From: Roseateles sp.
GTDB lineage: Bacteria; Pseudomonadota; Gammaproteobacteria; Burkholderiales; Burkholderiaceae_C
Length of the DNA stretch: 64,000 bases
Assembly (NCBI GenBank): GCA_016790285.1
Contig: JAEUPJ010000050.1
Coordinates: forward strand, 155,895-219,894
Direction: 5' to 3'
Shown here: positions 8,064 to 18,177 of the stretch, one piece after another
How positions within the stretch are numbered: position 1 is the stretch's first letter
Layout: every line of letters begins with the position of its first letter
Translations under genes and position numbers: made by a program
Notes under the pieces: model-generated
Told to the model about the DNA's origin: nothing
What the model saw: only the letters and a program-made list of their open reading frames with translations
Database searches by the model: none

Positions 8064-10487
8064 ATGAAGCACCAGCATCACCATCCCGCTGCGGACACCG
8101 GGCCGGGCGCGAGCGGCGTCACCGCTGGCCAGTCCGCCCCGGTCTATACCTGCCCGATGCATCCCGAGGTCCGGCAAGACCAGCCGGGGCGTTGCCCGAC
8201 CTGCGGCATGACGCTCGTGCTCGCCGGGGCTGGCGAGCCATCGACGGCGCAGATGCATCCCGCGCACGGTTCTGAGCCTGCACATCACGGGCATCACGGT
8301 GACCATGTCCGCCATCCGCCCGCCGCGGCAGGCCACGTGCCGGCCGAGCCACCGCCCCACTCGGGGGGCGACGGCACTCAAACCCAGGACGGCGCCACGA
8401 CCTACACCTGCCCGATGCACCCGGAGATCCGGCAGGACCACCCCGGCAACTGCCCCAAGTGCGGCATGACGCTGGAGCCGCTGCTGCCGAGCCTCGAGGA
8501 CGATGGCAACCCGGAACTCCACGACTTCCAGCGGCGTTTCTGGGGCACGTTGCCGCTGACCGTGGTGGTGACGGTGCTCGCGATGCTCGGCCACCGGCTG
8601 CAGTGGTTCGAGATGAGCACCCAGAGCTGGATCGAGCTGGTGCTCACATTGCCCATCGTGCTGTGGGCGGGTTGGCCGTTCTTCCAGCGCGGCTGGCAGT
8701 CCCTGGTCAATCGCAGCCTGAACATGTGGACCCTGATCAGCCTGGGAACCGGCGCAGCGTTCGTCTACAGCGTCGTGGCCACCGTCGTGCCCGAGGTCTT
8801 CCCGCAGTCGTTCCTGGCGATGGGACGGGTGGCGGTGTATTTCGAAGCGGCGGCCGTCATCATCTCCCTGACGCTGCTCGGGCAGCTGCTGGAACTGCGG
8901 GCCAGGTCGCAGACCTCTGGCGCGATCAAGGCCTTGCTCGGCTTGGCGCCCAAGACGGCGCGACGCATCGATGCAAAGGGCAACGAGAGCGACATACCGC
9001 TGTCCCATGTCCACGTGGGTGACCTGCTGCGGGTGCGGCCGGGCGAGAAGGTGCCGGCGGACGGTTTCGTGGTCGAAGGCAGCAGCTCGGTTGACGAGTC
9101 GATGCTGACGGGTGAGCCGATACCCATCGTCAAGAAGGCGGGGGATCGCGTCATCGGCGCGACGCTCAACACGAGCGGCACCCTGGTCATGCGGTCCGAA
9201 CGCGTCGGCGCCTCCACCATGCTGTCGCAGATCGTCCAGATGGTGACCGAGGCGCAGCGATCACGAGCCCCCATGCAACGCATGGCCGACCAGGTGGCCG
9301 GCTACTTCGTCGCGGCGGTGCTGGGCGTGGCCGTGCTGACGCTCTTGGCCTGGGGCATCTGGGGGCCGGAGCCCAGCTGGGTGTACGGCCTGATCAATGC
9401 GGTGTCCGTCCTGATCATCGCCTGCCCCTGTGCGCTGGGATTGGCGACGCCGATGTCCATCATGGTGGCCACGGGACGTGGCGCGGCCAACGGGGTGCTG
9501 TTCCGCGACGCGGCGGCCATCGAGAACCTGCGCAAGGTGGACACGCTCATCATCGACAAGACCGGGACGCTGACCGAAGGCCGTCCGGTCTTCGACAAGG
9601 TGGTGCCCGCTGCGGGCATCGAGGCGGAAGAGGTCTTGCGGCTGGCAGGCAGCCTCGACCAGGGCAGCGAACACCCGCTGGCGGATGCCATCGTGCGGGC
9701 GGCGCGCGACCAGGGGCTGGCGCTCGAGAAGGCAGAAGAATTCGAATCCGGGTCCGGTATCGGCGTGCGGGGCCGGGTTTCGGGCCGCACGCTGGCGCTG
9801 GGCAACACCGTGCTGATGGAGCAGTCGGGCGTCAGCGTCGAGGCGCTGAAAGCGCAGGCCGAATCGCTGCGCAGCCAGGGCGCGAGCGTGATGTACCTTG
9901 CCGCCGACGGCCAGTTGCTGGGCCTGCTGGCCGTTTCCGACCCGGTCAAGGCCAGCACGCCGGAGGCCCTGCAGCAGCTCCATGCCGCCGGCCTGCGCAT
10001 CATCATGGCGACGGGCGACGGCATGACCACCGCGCAGGCGGTCGGCACCCGGCTTGGCATCGACGAAGTCCACGGCGAGGTGAAGCCGGCCGACAAGCTG
10101 GACCTCGTCAACCGGCTGCAGGCCGAGGGCCGGGTGGTTGCGATGGCGGGCGACGGCATCAACGACGCGCCGGCGCTGGCCAAGGCGGATGTCGGGATCG
10201 CCATGGGCACCGGCACCGACGTCGCCATGAACAGCGCCCAGGTGACCCTGGTCAAGGGCGACCTGCGCGGCATCTCCGTGGCGCGTGACCTGTCGGAGGC
10301 GACGGTCGCCAACATGAAGCAGAACCTGATGTTCGCCTTCCTCTACAACGCGCTGGGCATTCCCCTCGCGGCCGGGCTGCTGTATCCGGTGACCGGCTGG
10401 CTGCTGTCGCCGATGATTGCCGCTCTCGCGATGAGCCTGAGCTCCGCGTCGGTGATCGGCAATGCCCTGCGCCTGCGTCGCGGCTGA
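8064..10487 (+). CDS. copA: Cu(I)/Ag(I)-exporting P1B-type ATPase with two N-terminal CPMHP metal-binding domains
   Basis: 807-aa heavy-metal ATPase. Instead of the usual CxxC domains the N-terminus carries two short heavy-metal-binding modules, each with CPMHPE and CGMTL (about residues 28-51 and 114-137), joined by a His-rich linker. The transport site CPC lies at about 454-456 ([11 protein letters not shown]), the phosphorylated Asp at about 498 (DKTGTLTEG), and the hinge reads [16 protein letters not shown]. The actuator motif is LTGEPIP. It would move Cu(I) or Ag(I) from cytoplasm to periplasm. The ATG at 8064 follows AGGGGAG. It is preceded by a CueR-type promoter, so it is probably its own transcription unit. 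Confidence 0.92.
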   Translation: MKHQHHHPAADTGPGASGVTAGQSAPVYTCPMHPEVRQDQPGRCPTCGMTLVLAGAGEPSTAQMHPAHGSEPAHHGHHGDHVRHPPAAAGHVPAEPPPHSGGDGTQTQDGATTYTCPMHPEIRQDHPGNCPKCGMTLEPLLPSLEDDGNPELHDFQRRFWGTLPLTVVVTVLAMLGHRLQWFEMSTQSWIELVLTLPIVLWAGWPFFQRGWQSLVNRSLNMWTLISLGTGAAFVYSVVATVVPEVFPQSFLAMGRVAVYFEAAAVIISLTLLGQLLELRARSQTSGAIKALLGLAPKTARRIDAKGNESDIPLSHVHVGDLLRVRPGEKVPADGFVVEGSSSVDESMLTGEPIPIVKKAGDRVIGATLNTSGTLVMRSERVGASTMLSQIVQMVTEAQRSRAPMQRMADQVAGYFVAAVLGVAVLTLLAWGIWGPEPSWVYGLINAVSVLIIACPCALGLATPMSIMVATGRGAANGVLFRDAAAIENLRKVDTLIIDKTGTLTEGRPVFDKVVPAAGIEAEEVLRLAGSLDQGSEHPLADAIVRAARDQGLALEKAEEFESGSGIGVRGRVSGRTLALGNTVLMEQSGVSVEALKAQAESLRSQGASVMYLAADGQLLGLLAVSDPVKASTPEALQQLHAAGLRIIMATGDGMTTAQAVGTRLGIDEVHGEVKPADKLDLVNRLQAEGRVVAMAGDGINDAPALAKADVGIAMGTGTDVAMNSAQVTLVKGDLRGISVARDLSEATVANMKQNLMFAFLYNALGIPLAAGLLYPVTGWLLSPMIAALAMSLSSASVIGNALRLRRG

Positions 10488-10546
10488 CACCCGATCTCAC
10501 ACCGGATCTGACACCCGACGATCCCATCTACAACGAAGGAGACCCC

Positions 10547-10930
10547 TTGAAGATCACCATGATTCCCACCCTCCTGGCAGGCGCTGCCATGTTGATGATC
10601 GCCGTGCAGGCACGGGCAGAGCTTGTCGAGATCCGCTTCAATGAGCAGGGCCGCTTCGAGCACAGCGCGACGGTGGCGGCCGGCAAGTTCGTCGAGATCT
10701 GCAGCAAGCTGACCAAGGGGCAGGCGCTGCCCTGGACCTTCAAGTCCGACCAGCCGATGCAGTTCAACATTCACTATCACGAGGACAAGAAGGTCGAGTT
10801 CCCGGCGAAGCTGCAAAGCGCGACCTCTGCCGAGGCGCGCCTGGAGGTACCAATCGATCAGCACTACTGCTGGATGTGGGCCAACAAGGGCAGCACGGAC
10901 GCCCAGCTGACGTTCTCGGTGCAGAAGTGA
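10547..10930 (+). CDS. small periplasmic protein with GOLD-like pattern, unknown function
   Basis: 127 aa starting at TTG 10547, chosen because AAGGAG sits seven bases upstream; the ATG at 10559 would be too distant and would shorten the signal peptide. Signal peptide ends at ARA. The mature part reads like a small beta-sandwich: FVEICSKLTKG, then PMQFNIHYHEDKKVEF, then DQHYCWMWANKG. This arrangement, with NIHYH and YCWMW, recalls GOLD/emp24-like domains; that comparison is from pattern only. Two Cys and an HYH motif could bind copper. It follows the ATPase by ~60 bases and may be co-transcribed with it. I do not recognise a named family. Confidence 0.7.
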   Translation: MKITMIPTLLAGAAMLMIAVQARAELVEIRFNEQGRFEHSATVAAGKFVEICSKLTKGQALPWTFKSDQPMQFNIHYHEDKKVEFPAKLQSATSAEARLEVPIDQHYCWMWANKGSTDAQLTFSVQK

Positions 10931-11007
10931 CGCTTGCCTGCCACTCGTTCGCCCGGATCTTGATCTGTAGCAAATCCGGCTGTTCTCGGCCGCGCTAGGC
11001 TACGCCC

Positions 11008-11460
11008 ATGTTCGCCGCAAGACGCATCGTCAAAGCCTGGGGACGCCGGATCATCGGCGGCTTCATTGCGACCTTGCTGCTCAGCCAGCTTGCGCTGGCG
11101 GCGTACGCGTGTCCGAAACTCGGCGCCAGCCACGCGGCCGCGATGCAGGCATCCGGCATGGCGATGAGTGCTGCGGCCGAGATGGCCTCGATGCCGGACT
11201 GCCATGCGATGCCGGGCACGATGGACGAGAAGGCGCCGCAGCTGTGCCGCGCGCATTGCAGCAACGACGGGTCCGCGGCCTCGGTGCCGCATGCTAAGGA
11301 CTTCAAGCCCAGCGCCGTGCAGCTGATCGGGTTGGCCTATGTGGCGGCGCCCGTCCTGATCGTGCCGGAAGCAGCCGAGCCTGGCCGCTTCACGCTCCAG
11401 CCGGACGAGCGATCCGGCTTCCCACCGCGCTACCTCACCCTGCAGGTCCTCCGAAATTGA
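11008..11460 (+). CDS. exported Met/Cys-rich protein at the head of the cus operon, DUF2946-like
   Basis: 150-aa protein with a hydrophobic N-terminal segment (about 16-33, GGFIATLLLSQLALAAYA) followed by CPKLG and a Met/Ala-rich stretch containing MPDCHAMPG and LCRAHCSNDG. Cys, His and Met are spaced as in candidate copper-binding proteins. The tail reads GRFTLQPDERSGFPPRYLTLQ, typical of small proteins placed just before CusC-like genes. The gene precedes the efflux channel by 75 bp. Family assignment to DUF2946-type proteins is tentative. Role in sensing or buffering periplasmic copper is inference. Confidence 0.6.
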   Translation: MFAARRIVKAWGRRIIGGFIATLLLSQLALAAYACPKLGASHAAAMQASGMAMSAAAEMASMPDCHAMPGTMDEKAPQLCRAHCSNDGSAASVPHAKDFKPSAVQLIGLAYVAAPVLIVPEAAEPGRFTLQPDERSGFPPRYLTLQVLRN

Positions 11461-11534
11461 CGCCTTGAGACGCGTCTGCCGCGCCGTTGTCGCGGTAGGC
11501 GGGCTGTTTGCGGCTTTCAGTTTCGAGGACCACC

Positions 11535-12863
11535 ATGAACATCTCTTATCCCGCTGCGATGGCGCGGCGGTGCTGCGGCCAACGGGCCAAACCGTTCCCG
11601 CCTGCGTTCCCGTCCACGTGCCCATCAGCTACCCGTGCGCGGCGAGTCCCGGGCCTGCTGCTGGCCACCTTTCTGGCATGTTTACCGGCCGCATCCCAAG
11701 CTCTCAGCTTCAGTGAGGCGGTCGCATTGGCGCAGGGCCAGAGCCCCGCACTGTCGGCACAGCAGCTGCAGATCGCTGCAGCGGCCTCGGTTCAGGTGTC
11801 AGCCGGCGCTCTGCCTGATCCGAAGCTGTCGGTCGGCGTCGAGAACCTGCCGGTCAGCGGCATGGATCGCTGGAGCCTGACGCGGGACTTCATGACGATG
11901 CAGCGCATTGCGCTGATGCAGGACGTGCCCAACGCGGCCAAGCGAGAGGCGCAGCGGCAGACCGCCCAGGCGCGCACCGAACGCGAACGGGCCTTGCTGG
12001 TGATTCAGCGGCTGCAGCTTCAGCTCGATCTCAGCCTGGCATGGATCGCTGCGCAGTCGGCCGACCAGCGCAAGTCGCTGCTGGATGAATTGCTGGCCGA
12101 AAACCAGCGACTTCAGGAGAGCCTGCCCGCGCGCATCGCCGCCGGCAGCGCCCAAGCGACGGACCTGTTGATGGCACGTCAGGAAGCCCTGGGCCTCAAG
12201 GATCGGCAGGACGAGCTGGCACGAGATCGCCTCAAGGCGCGGTCCGCGCTGCGCCGCTGGCTGGGCGCCCGCGCCGACGAACCGCTCGCGGACCCGCCGC
12301 CAACCCTGCGCATCCCTTTGGAGCAGCTGCGTGCCAATCTCGACCGGCACGCCGAGCTGGCGCTGTACCCGGCGATGCGGCAGATGGCGCAGGCCGAAAT
12401 GAGCGAAGCACAGGCGGAGAACCGCGGTGATTGGGGCTGGGAGGTGGCCTACAGCCGGCGCGGCCGGCAATGGGGTGACATGGTGTCGGTGCAGTTGAGC
12501 TTCGACCTGCCGTGGCAGAAGGAGCGCCGGCAGCAGCCGCAGATCCGGGCCAAGCAGTTGGAGGCGCAGCGTGTCGAGGCGGAGCAGGAAGACGTGGCCC
12601 GTCGCCACCTGCAGGAGTTGGATGACGCCGCTGCAGAGCTGTCCACCTTGGAGCGCCAGATCGAACGGCTGGTGTCCACCGGCATCAGCCTGAGCCGTGA
12701 GCGCGCCTCGCTGGCACTGACCAACTACCAAACCGCCAAGGGTGACCTGAGCAACGTGCTCGGCGCGCGAGCCCAGGTGCTGGAGAGCCGACTGCGGCTG
12801 ATTGACCTGACCGCGCAGCGCGATGTCCTCATCGCCCGCCTGAACAGCCTGACCGCGCCCTGA
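11535..12863 (+). CDS. cusC: CusC-like outer-membrane efflux channel
   Basis: 442-aa TolC-family channel. The signal peptide is unusually far in: a ~35-residue Arg/Pro/Cys-rich leader precedes the hydrophobic core GLLLATFLACLPAASQA, so the true start may be later or the leader real; ATG 11535 is used because GAGGA lies upstream. Coiled-coil repeats are clear (AVALAQGQSPALSAQQLQIA; EAQRQTAQARTERERALLV; YQTAKGDLSNVLGARAQVLE). There is no lipobox Cys at the signal end, unlike the channel at 3659. The gene ends 11 bases before the adaptor, giving the order C-B-A of a metal-efflux RND system. It forms the outer-membrane exit duct. Confidence 0.85.
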   Translation: MNISYPAAMARRCCGQRAKPFPPAFPSTCPSATRARRVPGLLLATFLACLPAASQALSFSEAVALAQGQSPALSAQQLQIAAAASVQVSAGALPDPKLSVGVENLPVSGMDRWSLTRDFMTMQRIALMQDVPNAAKREAQRQTAQARTERERALLVIQRLQLQLDLSLAWIAAQSADQRKSLLDELLAENQRLQESLPARIAAGSAQATDLLMARQEALGLKDRQDELARDRLKARSALRRWLGARADEPLADPPPTLRIPLEQLRANLDRHAELALYPAMRQMAQAEMSEAQAENRGDWGWEVAYSRRGRQWGDMVSVQLSFDLPWQKERRQQPQIRAKQLEAQRVEAEQEDVARRHLQELDDAAAELSTLERQIERLVSTGISLSRERASLALTNYQTAKGDLSNVLGARAQVLESRLRLIDLTAQRDVLIARLNSLTAP

Positions 12864-12874
12864 GGAGCACGACC

Positions 12875-14359
12875 ATGAACACGAAGAAGATCATCGCCGG
12901 GCTCACGCTGCTGGCCGCCGGCATCGCGATCGGCTATGGCGCCTCACAGTGGCGCAGCTCACACTCGACGGGCGATACCCAGGGGCCGGGCGCCTCGGAA
13001 ACCCCTGACCGCAAGGTGCTGTACTGGTACGACCCCATGCAGCCGACACAGAAGTTCGCCAAGCCCGGCAAGTCGCCCTTCATGGACATGCAGTTGCAGC
13101 CCAAGTACGCCGACGAAGGCGGTCAGGCCGACAACGGCGTGACGGTGTCCGGGCAGACCATTCAGTCGCTGGGCCTGCGCACTGCACCTGTCGAGCGCGG
13201 CCGGTTCGCCGCCAGCGTCGATGTGGTGGGCACGGTGCAGCTCAACGACCGCGATGTCAGCATCGTGCAGGCCAGGTCCGGCGGCTTCGTCGAGCGCGTC
13301 TACGCCCGGGCGCCCGGCGACGTCATCGCGGCAGGCGCGCCCCTGGTGGACCTGCTCTTGCCGGAGTGGATCGGCGCGCAACGAGAGTTCCTCGCCGTGC
13401 GCGCCCTGAAAGACGAAACCCTGCTGGCAGCGGCCCGGCAGCGCCTGCAGTTGCTCGGCATGCCGGCGACGGTCATCGACCAGGTCGAGCGCAGCGGGGA
13501 TGTCCAGGGCCGGTACACGGTGACGGCGCCCCAGGGTGGCCTGATCGCCGAACTGATGGTTCGCCAGGGCATGACGGTGTCTGCCGGCATGAGCCTGGCG
13601 CGCATCAACGGACTCTCGACGGTCTGGCTCGAGGCGGCCGTGCCGGAGGCGCAAAGCGGGACCACCCAGGTCGGGCAATCCGCCGAGGTCCGGCTGGCGG
13701 CGTTCGCGGGCGAGACCTGGCGGGCGCGTGTCGTGAGCATCCTGCCCGAAGCCAACAAAGAGTCCCGCACGGTGCGGGTGCGCCTGGAGGTTCCCAATCC
13801 GGGGCAGCGCCTGAAGGCCGGCATGACCGGTCAGGTGAGCCTCCAGGGCCGCGAGCTTGAAGCCCTGCTGGTTCCGAGCGAAGCCGTGATCCGTACCGGG
13901 CGGCGCGCAGTCGTCTATGTCGTCGACGCGCCGGGCAAGTTCCACCCGGTCGAGGTGCAGCTGGGCGCGGAGGTCGACGACAAGCTGGCCATCCTGGGAG
14001 GGCTGACGGCCGGGCAGCAGGTGGTGGCCTCCGCGCAGTTCCTGATCGACTCCGAGGCCAGCCTCAAGGGCATCCTGCCCGCAGCGGCTGCCGCGTCGGC
14101 GGCAGGTGGTGCGGCATCGGCCGCCACGGTGCCGGCGGCGTTCTCGGTGACCGGTGTCATCCAGAACGTCTCGCCGACGGAGATGACTTTGGCGCACGAG
14201 GCTGTGCCTGGCTTGAAGTGGCCGGCGATGACCATGGCCTTCAAGCTGGCGGATCCCAAGCTGGCCCAAGGCCGCAAGCCCGAACAGAAAGTCCGGTTCA
14301 CATTCGAGCAGCGGGGGGACGACTACGTCATCACGCGCATCGAGGAGGTGTCGCGATGA
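12875..14359 (+). CDS. cusB: CusB-like RND adaptor with N-terminal metal-binding and C-terminal CusF domains
   Basis: 494-aa periplasmic adaptor. After a membrane anchor (8-25) comes a heavy-metal module with YWYDPMQP and [12 protein letters not shown] (about 48-76). Barrel-sandwich, alpha-hairpin and beta-barrel domains follow ([39 protein letters not shown]). After an Ala-rich linker the last ~75 residues form a CusF-like domain ([32 protein letters not shown]), including the Trp that CusF uses to cap Cu(I). CusB accepts Cu(I)/Ag(I) from CusF; fusion would tether the chaperone. It overlaps cusA by 4 bases (ATGA), so the two are translationally coupled. Confidence 0.9.
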   Translation: MNTKKIIAGLTLLAAGIAIGYGASQWRSSHSTGDTQGPGASETPDRKVLYWYDPMQPTQKFAKPGKSPFMDMQLQPKYADEGGQADNGVTVSGQTIQSLGLRTAPVERGRFAASVDVVGTVQLNDRDVSIVQARSGGFVERVYARAPGDVIAAGAPLVDLLLPEWIGAQREFLAVRALKDETLLAAARQRLQLLGMPATVIDQVERSGDVQGRYTVTAPQGGLIAELMVRQGMTVSAGMSLARINGLSTVWLEAAVPEAQSGTTQVGQSAEVRLAAFAGETWRARVVSILPEANKESRTVRVRLEVPNPGQRLKAGMTGQVSLQGRELEALLVPSEAVIRTGRRAVVYVVDAPGKFHPVEVQLGAEVDDKLAILGGLTAGQQVVASAQFLIDSEASLKGILPAAAAASAAGGAASAATVPAAFSVTGVIQNVSPTEMTLAHEAVPGLKWPAMTMAFKLADPKLAQGRKPEQKVRFTFEQRGDDYVITRIEEVSR

Positions 14360-17300
14360 TCGCCCGCCTGATTCGCTGGTCGGTCAAGAGCCGCTTCCTC
14401 GTGCTGCTGGCGACGCTGATGCTGACCGCCTGGGGCATCTGGGCGGTGCGCAGCACGCCCGTCGACGCCTTGCCCGACCTGTCCGACGTCCAGGTCATCA
14501 TCCGCACGACCTACCCGGGGCAGGCGCCGCAGATCGTCGAGAACCAGGTGACCTATCCGCTGGCGACGACGATGCTGTCCGTGCCGGGCGCGAAGACGGT
14601 GCGCGGCTTCTCGTTCTTCGGCGACTCTTTCGTGTACGTGCTGTTCGAAGACGGCACGGACTTGTACTGGGCACGGTCGCGCGTATTGGAATACCTCAAC
14701 CAGGTGCAGGGCCGGCTGCCTGCCACGGCCAAGGCCAGCCTCGGGCCCGATGCGACCGGGGTGGGATGGATCTTCCAGTACGCGCTGGTCGACCGCAGCG
14801 GCAAGAACGACCTGGCACAGCTGCGTGCGCTGCAGGATTGGTTCCTGAAGTTCGAACTGAAGAGCCTGCCCAATGTGGCAGAGGTCGCCTCCGTCGGCGG
14901 CATGGTCAAGCAGTACCAGGTCGTGGTGAACCCGATCAAGCTGGCGGGCTACGGCCTGAACCAGGCGCAGGTCCGCGACGCGGTGATGCAGGCCAACCAG
15001 GAGTCGGGCGGCTCTGTGCTGGAGCTTGCCGGCGCCGAGTACATGGTGCGGGCCAGCGGCTACCTGAAGACGCTGGATGATTTCCGCGCGATCCCGCTGG
15101 TGTCGCGTGGCGGCGTGCCGGTCAGGCTGGGTGACGTCGCGGTCGTACAGCAGGGACCCGAGATGCGCCGCGGCATCGCGGAGCTGGACGGCGAAGGCGA
15201 GGTAGCGGGCGGCGTGGTGATCCTGCGCTCGGGCAAGAACGCCCAGGAGACCATCGCCGCGGTCAAGGCCAAGCTTGCAGAACTGCAGAGCAGCCTGCCC
15301 AAGGGCGTCGAGATCGTCACGACCTACGACCGCAGCGCGCTCATCGAGCGCGCCATTCGCAACCTGACGACCAAGCTGGGCGAGGAATTCCTGGTGGTGG
15401 CGATCGTCTGCGCCATCTTCCTGTGGCATTTGCGCTCGGCGCTGGTCGCCATCATCTCGTTGCCGCTGGGTGTGATGACGGCCTTCCTCGTGATGCGGTA
15501 CCAGGGCATCAACGCCAACATCATGTCGCTGGGCGGCATCGCCATCGCCGTCGGCGCGATGGTGGACGCGGCCGTCGTGATGATCGAGAACGCGCACAAG
15601 AAGCTGGAAGCCTGGCAGCACCAGAACCCTGGGAAAACGCTCCAAGGCGCCGAGCACTGGGAGGTCATCACGCAGGCGGCCGAGGAGGTTGGGCCGGCGC
15701 TGTTCTTCTCGCTGCTCATCATCACCTTGTCCTTCGTGCCCGTGTTCACGCTGGAAGCCCAGGAGGGGCGCCTGTTCGGGCCGCTGGCGTTCACGAAGAC
15801 CTATGCGATGGCGGCGGCGGCGGGCCTGTCGGTCACGCTGATACCGGTGCTGATGGGCTTTTGGATCCGCGGCCGCATCCCCAATGAGCACAAGAACCCG
15901 ATCACGCGGGCGTTGATTGCCGTCTACCGGCCGTGCCTGGAATGGGTGCTCGGGCGTCCGAAGACGACGCTGATCGTCGCTGTGCTGACACTGTTGACGA
16001 CGGCCTGGCCGCTCAGCCAACTGGGCGGAGAGTTTCTGCCGCGGCTGGACGAAGGCGATCTGCTCTACATGCCGTCGGCGCTGCCGGGCCTGTCCGCCCA
16101 GCGGGCCACCGAGCTGCTGCAGCTGAGCAACCGCATGATCAAGACCGTCCCTGAGGTGGAGCGAGTCTTCGGCAAGGCCGGCCGCGCCGAAACCGCGACC
16201 GACCCTGCGCCCCTGGAAATGTTCGAGACGACCGTCAAGCTCAAGCCGCGCGAACAGTGGCGCGCCGGCATGACGCCGGACCGTCTGGTCGAAGAGTTGG
16301 ACAAGGCGGTCAGGATTCCTGGCCTGTCCAACATCTGGATCCCGCCCATCCGCAACCGCATCGACATGCTGGCCACCGGGATCAAGAGTCCCATCGGCGT
16401 GAAGGTGACCGGCAGCGACCTGCGCGTCATCGACCGGATTGCGAGCGAGGTCGAACAGGTGGCCAAGGGCATCCCCGGTGTGACGTCGGCCCTGGCGGAA
16501 CGGCTCACGGGCGGGCGCTACATCGACGTGCGTATCGACCGCGTGGCGGCTGGCCGCTACGGGCTCAACATCGCCGAAATCCAGTCAGTGGTCGCGGGTG
16601 CAGTGGGCGGCGAGAACGTCTCGGAGACTATCGAGGGCCTGGCGCGATTCCCCATCAACATCCGCTACCCCAGGGAGTGGCGGGACTCGCCCGAGCGGCT
16701 GACGCAACTGCCGATCTCCACGCCGATGGGCCAGCAGATCACGCTGGGGACCGTGGCGACCGTCGTCATCACGGACGGTCCGCCGATGCTCAAGAGCGAG
16801 AACGCGCGGCCCTCCGGGTGGGTCTACGTCGACGTGCGTGGCCGGGACCTGGCGTCAGTGGCGAACGAACTGCGGGCCGCCGTTGCCCGGCAGGTGAAGC
16901 TGGAACCGGGTGTCAGCGTCGCCTATTCGGGCCAGTTCGAGTACCTGGAGCGAGCCAACGCCCGGCTCAAGGTCGTCGTGCCGGCCACGCTGCTGATCAT
17001 CTTCGTGCTGCTGTACCTGACCTTCGGCCGATGGGACGAGGCGGCACTGATCATGGCGACCTTGCCGTTCGCGCTGACGGGCGGCATCTGGTTCCTGTAC
17101 CTGCTGGGCTACAACCTCTCCATCGCGACGGGCGTCGGCTTCATCGCGCTGGCGGGCGTGGCGGCCGAGTTCGGCGTCGTCATGCTCATCTACCTCAAGC
17201 ATGCCGTCGCGGACCGGCGCCCCGACGGCGCGGCGCTGACGTTGGCTGAACTGCTGGATGCGATCCGCGAGGGCGCGGTGCTTCGGGTGCGACCCAAGGC

Positions 17301-17523
17301 CATGACGGTGGCGGTGATCCTGGCCGGCCTGGTGCCCATCGTCTGGGGCAGCGGAACAGGTTCGGAGGTGATGAGCCGCATCGCAGCGCCCATGCTGGGC
17401 GGCATGGTGACGGCGCCGCTGCTGTCCCTGTTCGTCATTCCAGCGGCCTACCTGCTGATGCGTCGGCCGCGCAGGAAAGCAGCCATGGCCGGCGCGCCGG
17501 CCGGGCAAGGCCCCGCCGCCTGA
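14356..17523 (+). CDS. cusA: CusA-like heavy-metal RND efflux pump
   Basis: 1055-aa inner-membrane RND transporter, normal length for the HME subgroup. Twelve transmembrane helices with the RND layout are visible: TM1 near 13-33, a large periplasmic loop, TM2-6 ([17 protein letters not shown] and following), a second loop and TM7-12. TM4 keeps the acidic relay in [21 protein letters not shown] Met-rich porter segment ([20 protein letters not shown]) fits Cu(I)/Ag(I) selectivity. It uses the proton gradient to expel metal through CusBC. Start at ATG 14356 inside the cusB stop. A hairpin follows the stop. Confidence 0.93.
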   Translation: MIARLIRWSVKSRFLVLLATLMLTAWGIWAVRSTPVDALPDLSDVQVIIRTTYPGQAPQIVENQVTYPLATTMLSVPGAKTVRGFSFFGDSFVYVLFEDGTDLYWARSRVLEYLNQVQGRLPATAKASLGPDATGVGWIFQYALVDRSGKNDLAQLRALQDWFLKFELKSLPNVAEVASVGGMVKQYQVVVNPIKLAGYGLNQAQVRDAVMQANQESGGSVLELAGAEYMVRASGYLKTLDDFRAIPLVSRGGVPVRLGDVAVVQQGPEMRRGIAELDGEGEVAGGVVILRSGKNAQETIAAVKAKLAELQSSLPKGVEIVTTYDRSALIERAIRNLTTKLGEEFLVVAIVCAIFLWHLRSALVAIISLPLGVMTAFLVMRYQGINANIMSLGGIAIAVGAMVDAAVVMIENAHKKLEAWQHQNPGKTLQGAEHWEVITQAAEEVGPALFFSLLIITLSFVPVFTLEAQEGRLFGPLAFTKTYAMAAAAGLSVTLIPVLMGFWIRGRIPNEHKNPITRALIAVYRPCLEWVLGRPKTTLIVAVLTLLTTAWPLSQLGGEFLPRLDEGDLLYMPSALPGLSAQRATELLQLSNRMIKTVPEVERVFGKAGRAETATDPAPLEMFETTVKLKPREQWRAGMTPDRLVEELDKAVRIPGLSNIWIPPIRNRIDMLATGIKSPIGVKVTGSDLRVIDRIASEVEQVAKGIPGVTSALAERLTGGRYIDVRIDRVAAGRYGLNIAEIQSVVAGAVGGENVSETIEGLARFPINIRYPREWRDSPERLTQLPISTPMGQQITLGTVATVVITDGPPMLKSENARPSGWVYVDVRGRDLASVANELRAAVARQVKLEPGVSVAYSGQFEYLERANARLKVVVPATLLIIFVLLYLTFGRWDEAALIMATLPFALTGGIWFLYLLGYNLSIATGVGFIALAGVAAEFGVVMLIYLKHAVADRRPDGAALTLAELLDAIREGAVLRVRPKAMTVAVILAGLVPIVWGSGTGSEVMSRIAAPMLGGMVTAPLLSLFVIPAAYLLMRRPRRKAAMAGAPAGQGPAA

Positions 17524-17529
17524 AAGGAA

Positions 17530-17552
17530 GAAGCCCTGCGGCGCAGGGCTTC
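17530..17552 (+). terminator. hairpin after cusA
   Basis: Perfect 10-bp stem GAAGCCCTGC / GCAGGGCTTC with a 3-base loop, six bases after the cusA stop. There is no T tract, so it may stabilise the 3' end or act with Rho. It lies between cusA and the convergent DUF305 gene. Confidence 0.6.
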
Positions 17553-17701
17553 GAAGAACTGGGAGCTTGAGCCATCCGGCGTCGGCAGCGTGGAGCTGCA
17601 TCTGCCATCCGGGTCGCGCTCCGCTAGACGGAGGGTCGACTGACCGATGGCGAATGATATTTCAGCGGGCTGGCATGGATGAGTGCAAGCCGGCTAGTGC
17701 G

Positions 17702-18112
17702 TCACGGATGCTTCTTCATCCACGCGTCGAGCTGCGCGATTTCCTTGGTCTGATCCTTGATGATCTTGCGCGCCATCGCCTTGAGCTCCGGCGACTTGCC
17801 ATGCTCTGCTTCGGGCTTGGCCATGTCGATGGCCTGCTGATGGTGCATCTTCATCATCATGGCGAAGTCCTTGTCGAGGTCGCCGCTCATCGGCATGTTC
17901 TTCATGCTCTCCATGCCGCTCATCATGGTGCCGTGCATCTCCTTGGACACGTCCGCGTGAGAGCCCGTCATGGGCTTCTTGTCCATCGGTGCGCTGGCGG
18001 ATGCTGCCGGCGAGGCGGTGCTCTGTGCGCTGGCGCTGCCAGCGGACAGGGTTGCGAGAACTGAAACGCTCAGGCCGACGGCAAGGCGGATACAACGGCG
18101 GGTCGGGTTCAT
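17702..18112 (-). CDS. DUF305 family periplasmic protein
   Basis: 136 aa from the ATG at 18112, preceded by AGGAG. Signal peptide (ends ASAQS), Ser/Ala-rich linker, then a four-helix DUF305 segment with Met/His clusters: EMHGTMMSGMESMKNMPM, DFAMMMKMHHQQAIDMAK, and AEHGKSPELKAMARKIIKDQ. DUF305 proteins (DUF4142/ferritin-like group) recur in copper and silver islands and probably bind Cu through the Met/His faces. It follows the multicopper oxidase by 65 bp on the same strand, so the two likely share a transcript. Convergent with cusA. Confidence 0.85.
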   Translation of the reverse strand: MNPTRRCIRLAVGLSVSVLATLSAGSASAQSTASPAASASAPMDKKPMTGSHADVSKEMHGTMMSGMESMKNMPMSGDLDKDFAMMMKMHHQQAIDMAKPEAEHGKSPELKAMARKIIKDQTKEIAQLDAWMKKHP

Positions 18113-18177
18113 GGTGCTCTCCTGGGGTGGTTGGAAAAACTTGGCCAGGAACCTGCTGCGCAGCCTGGCCGGGATGC

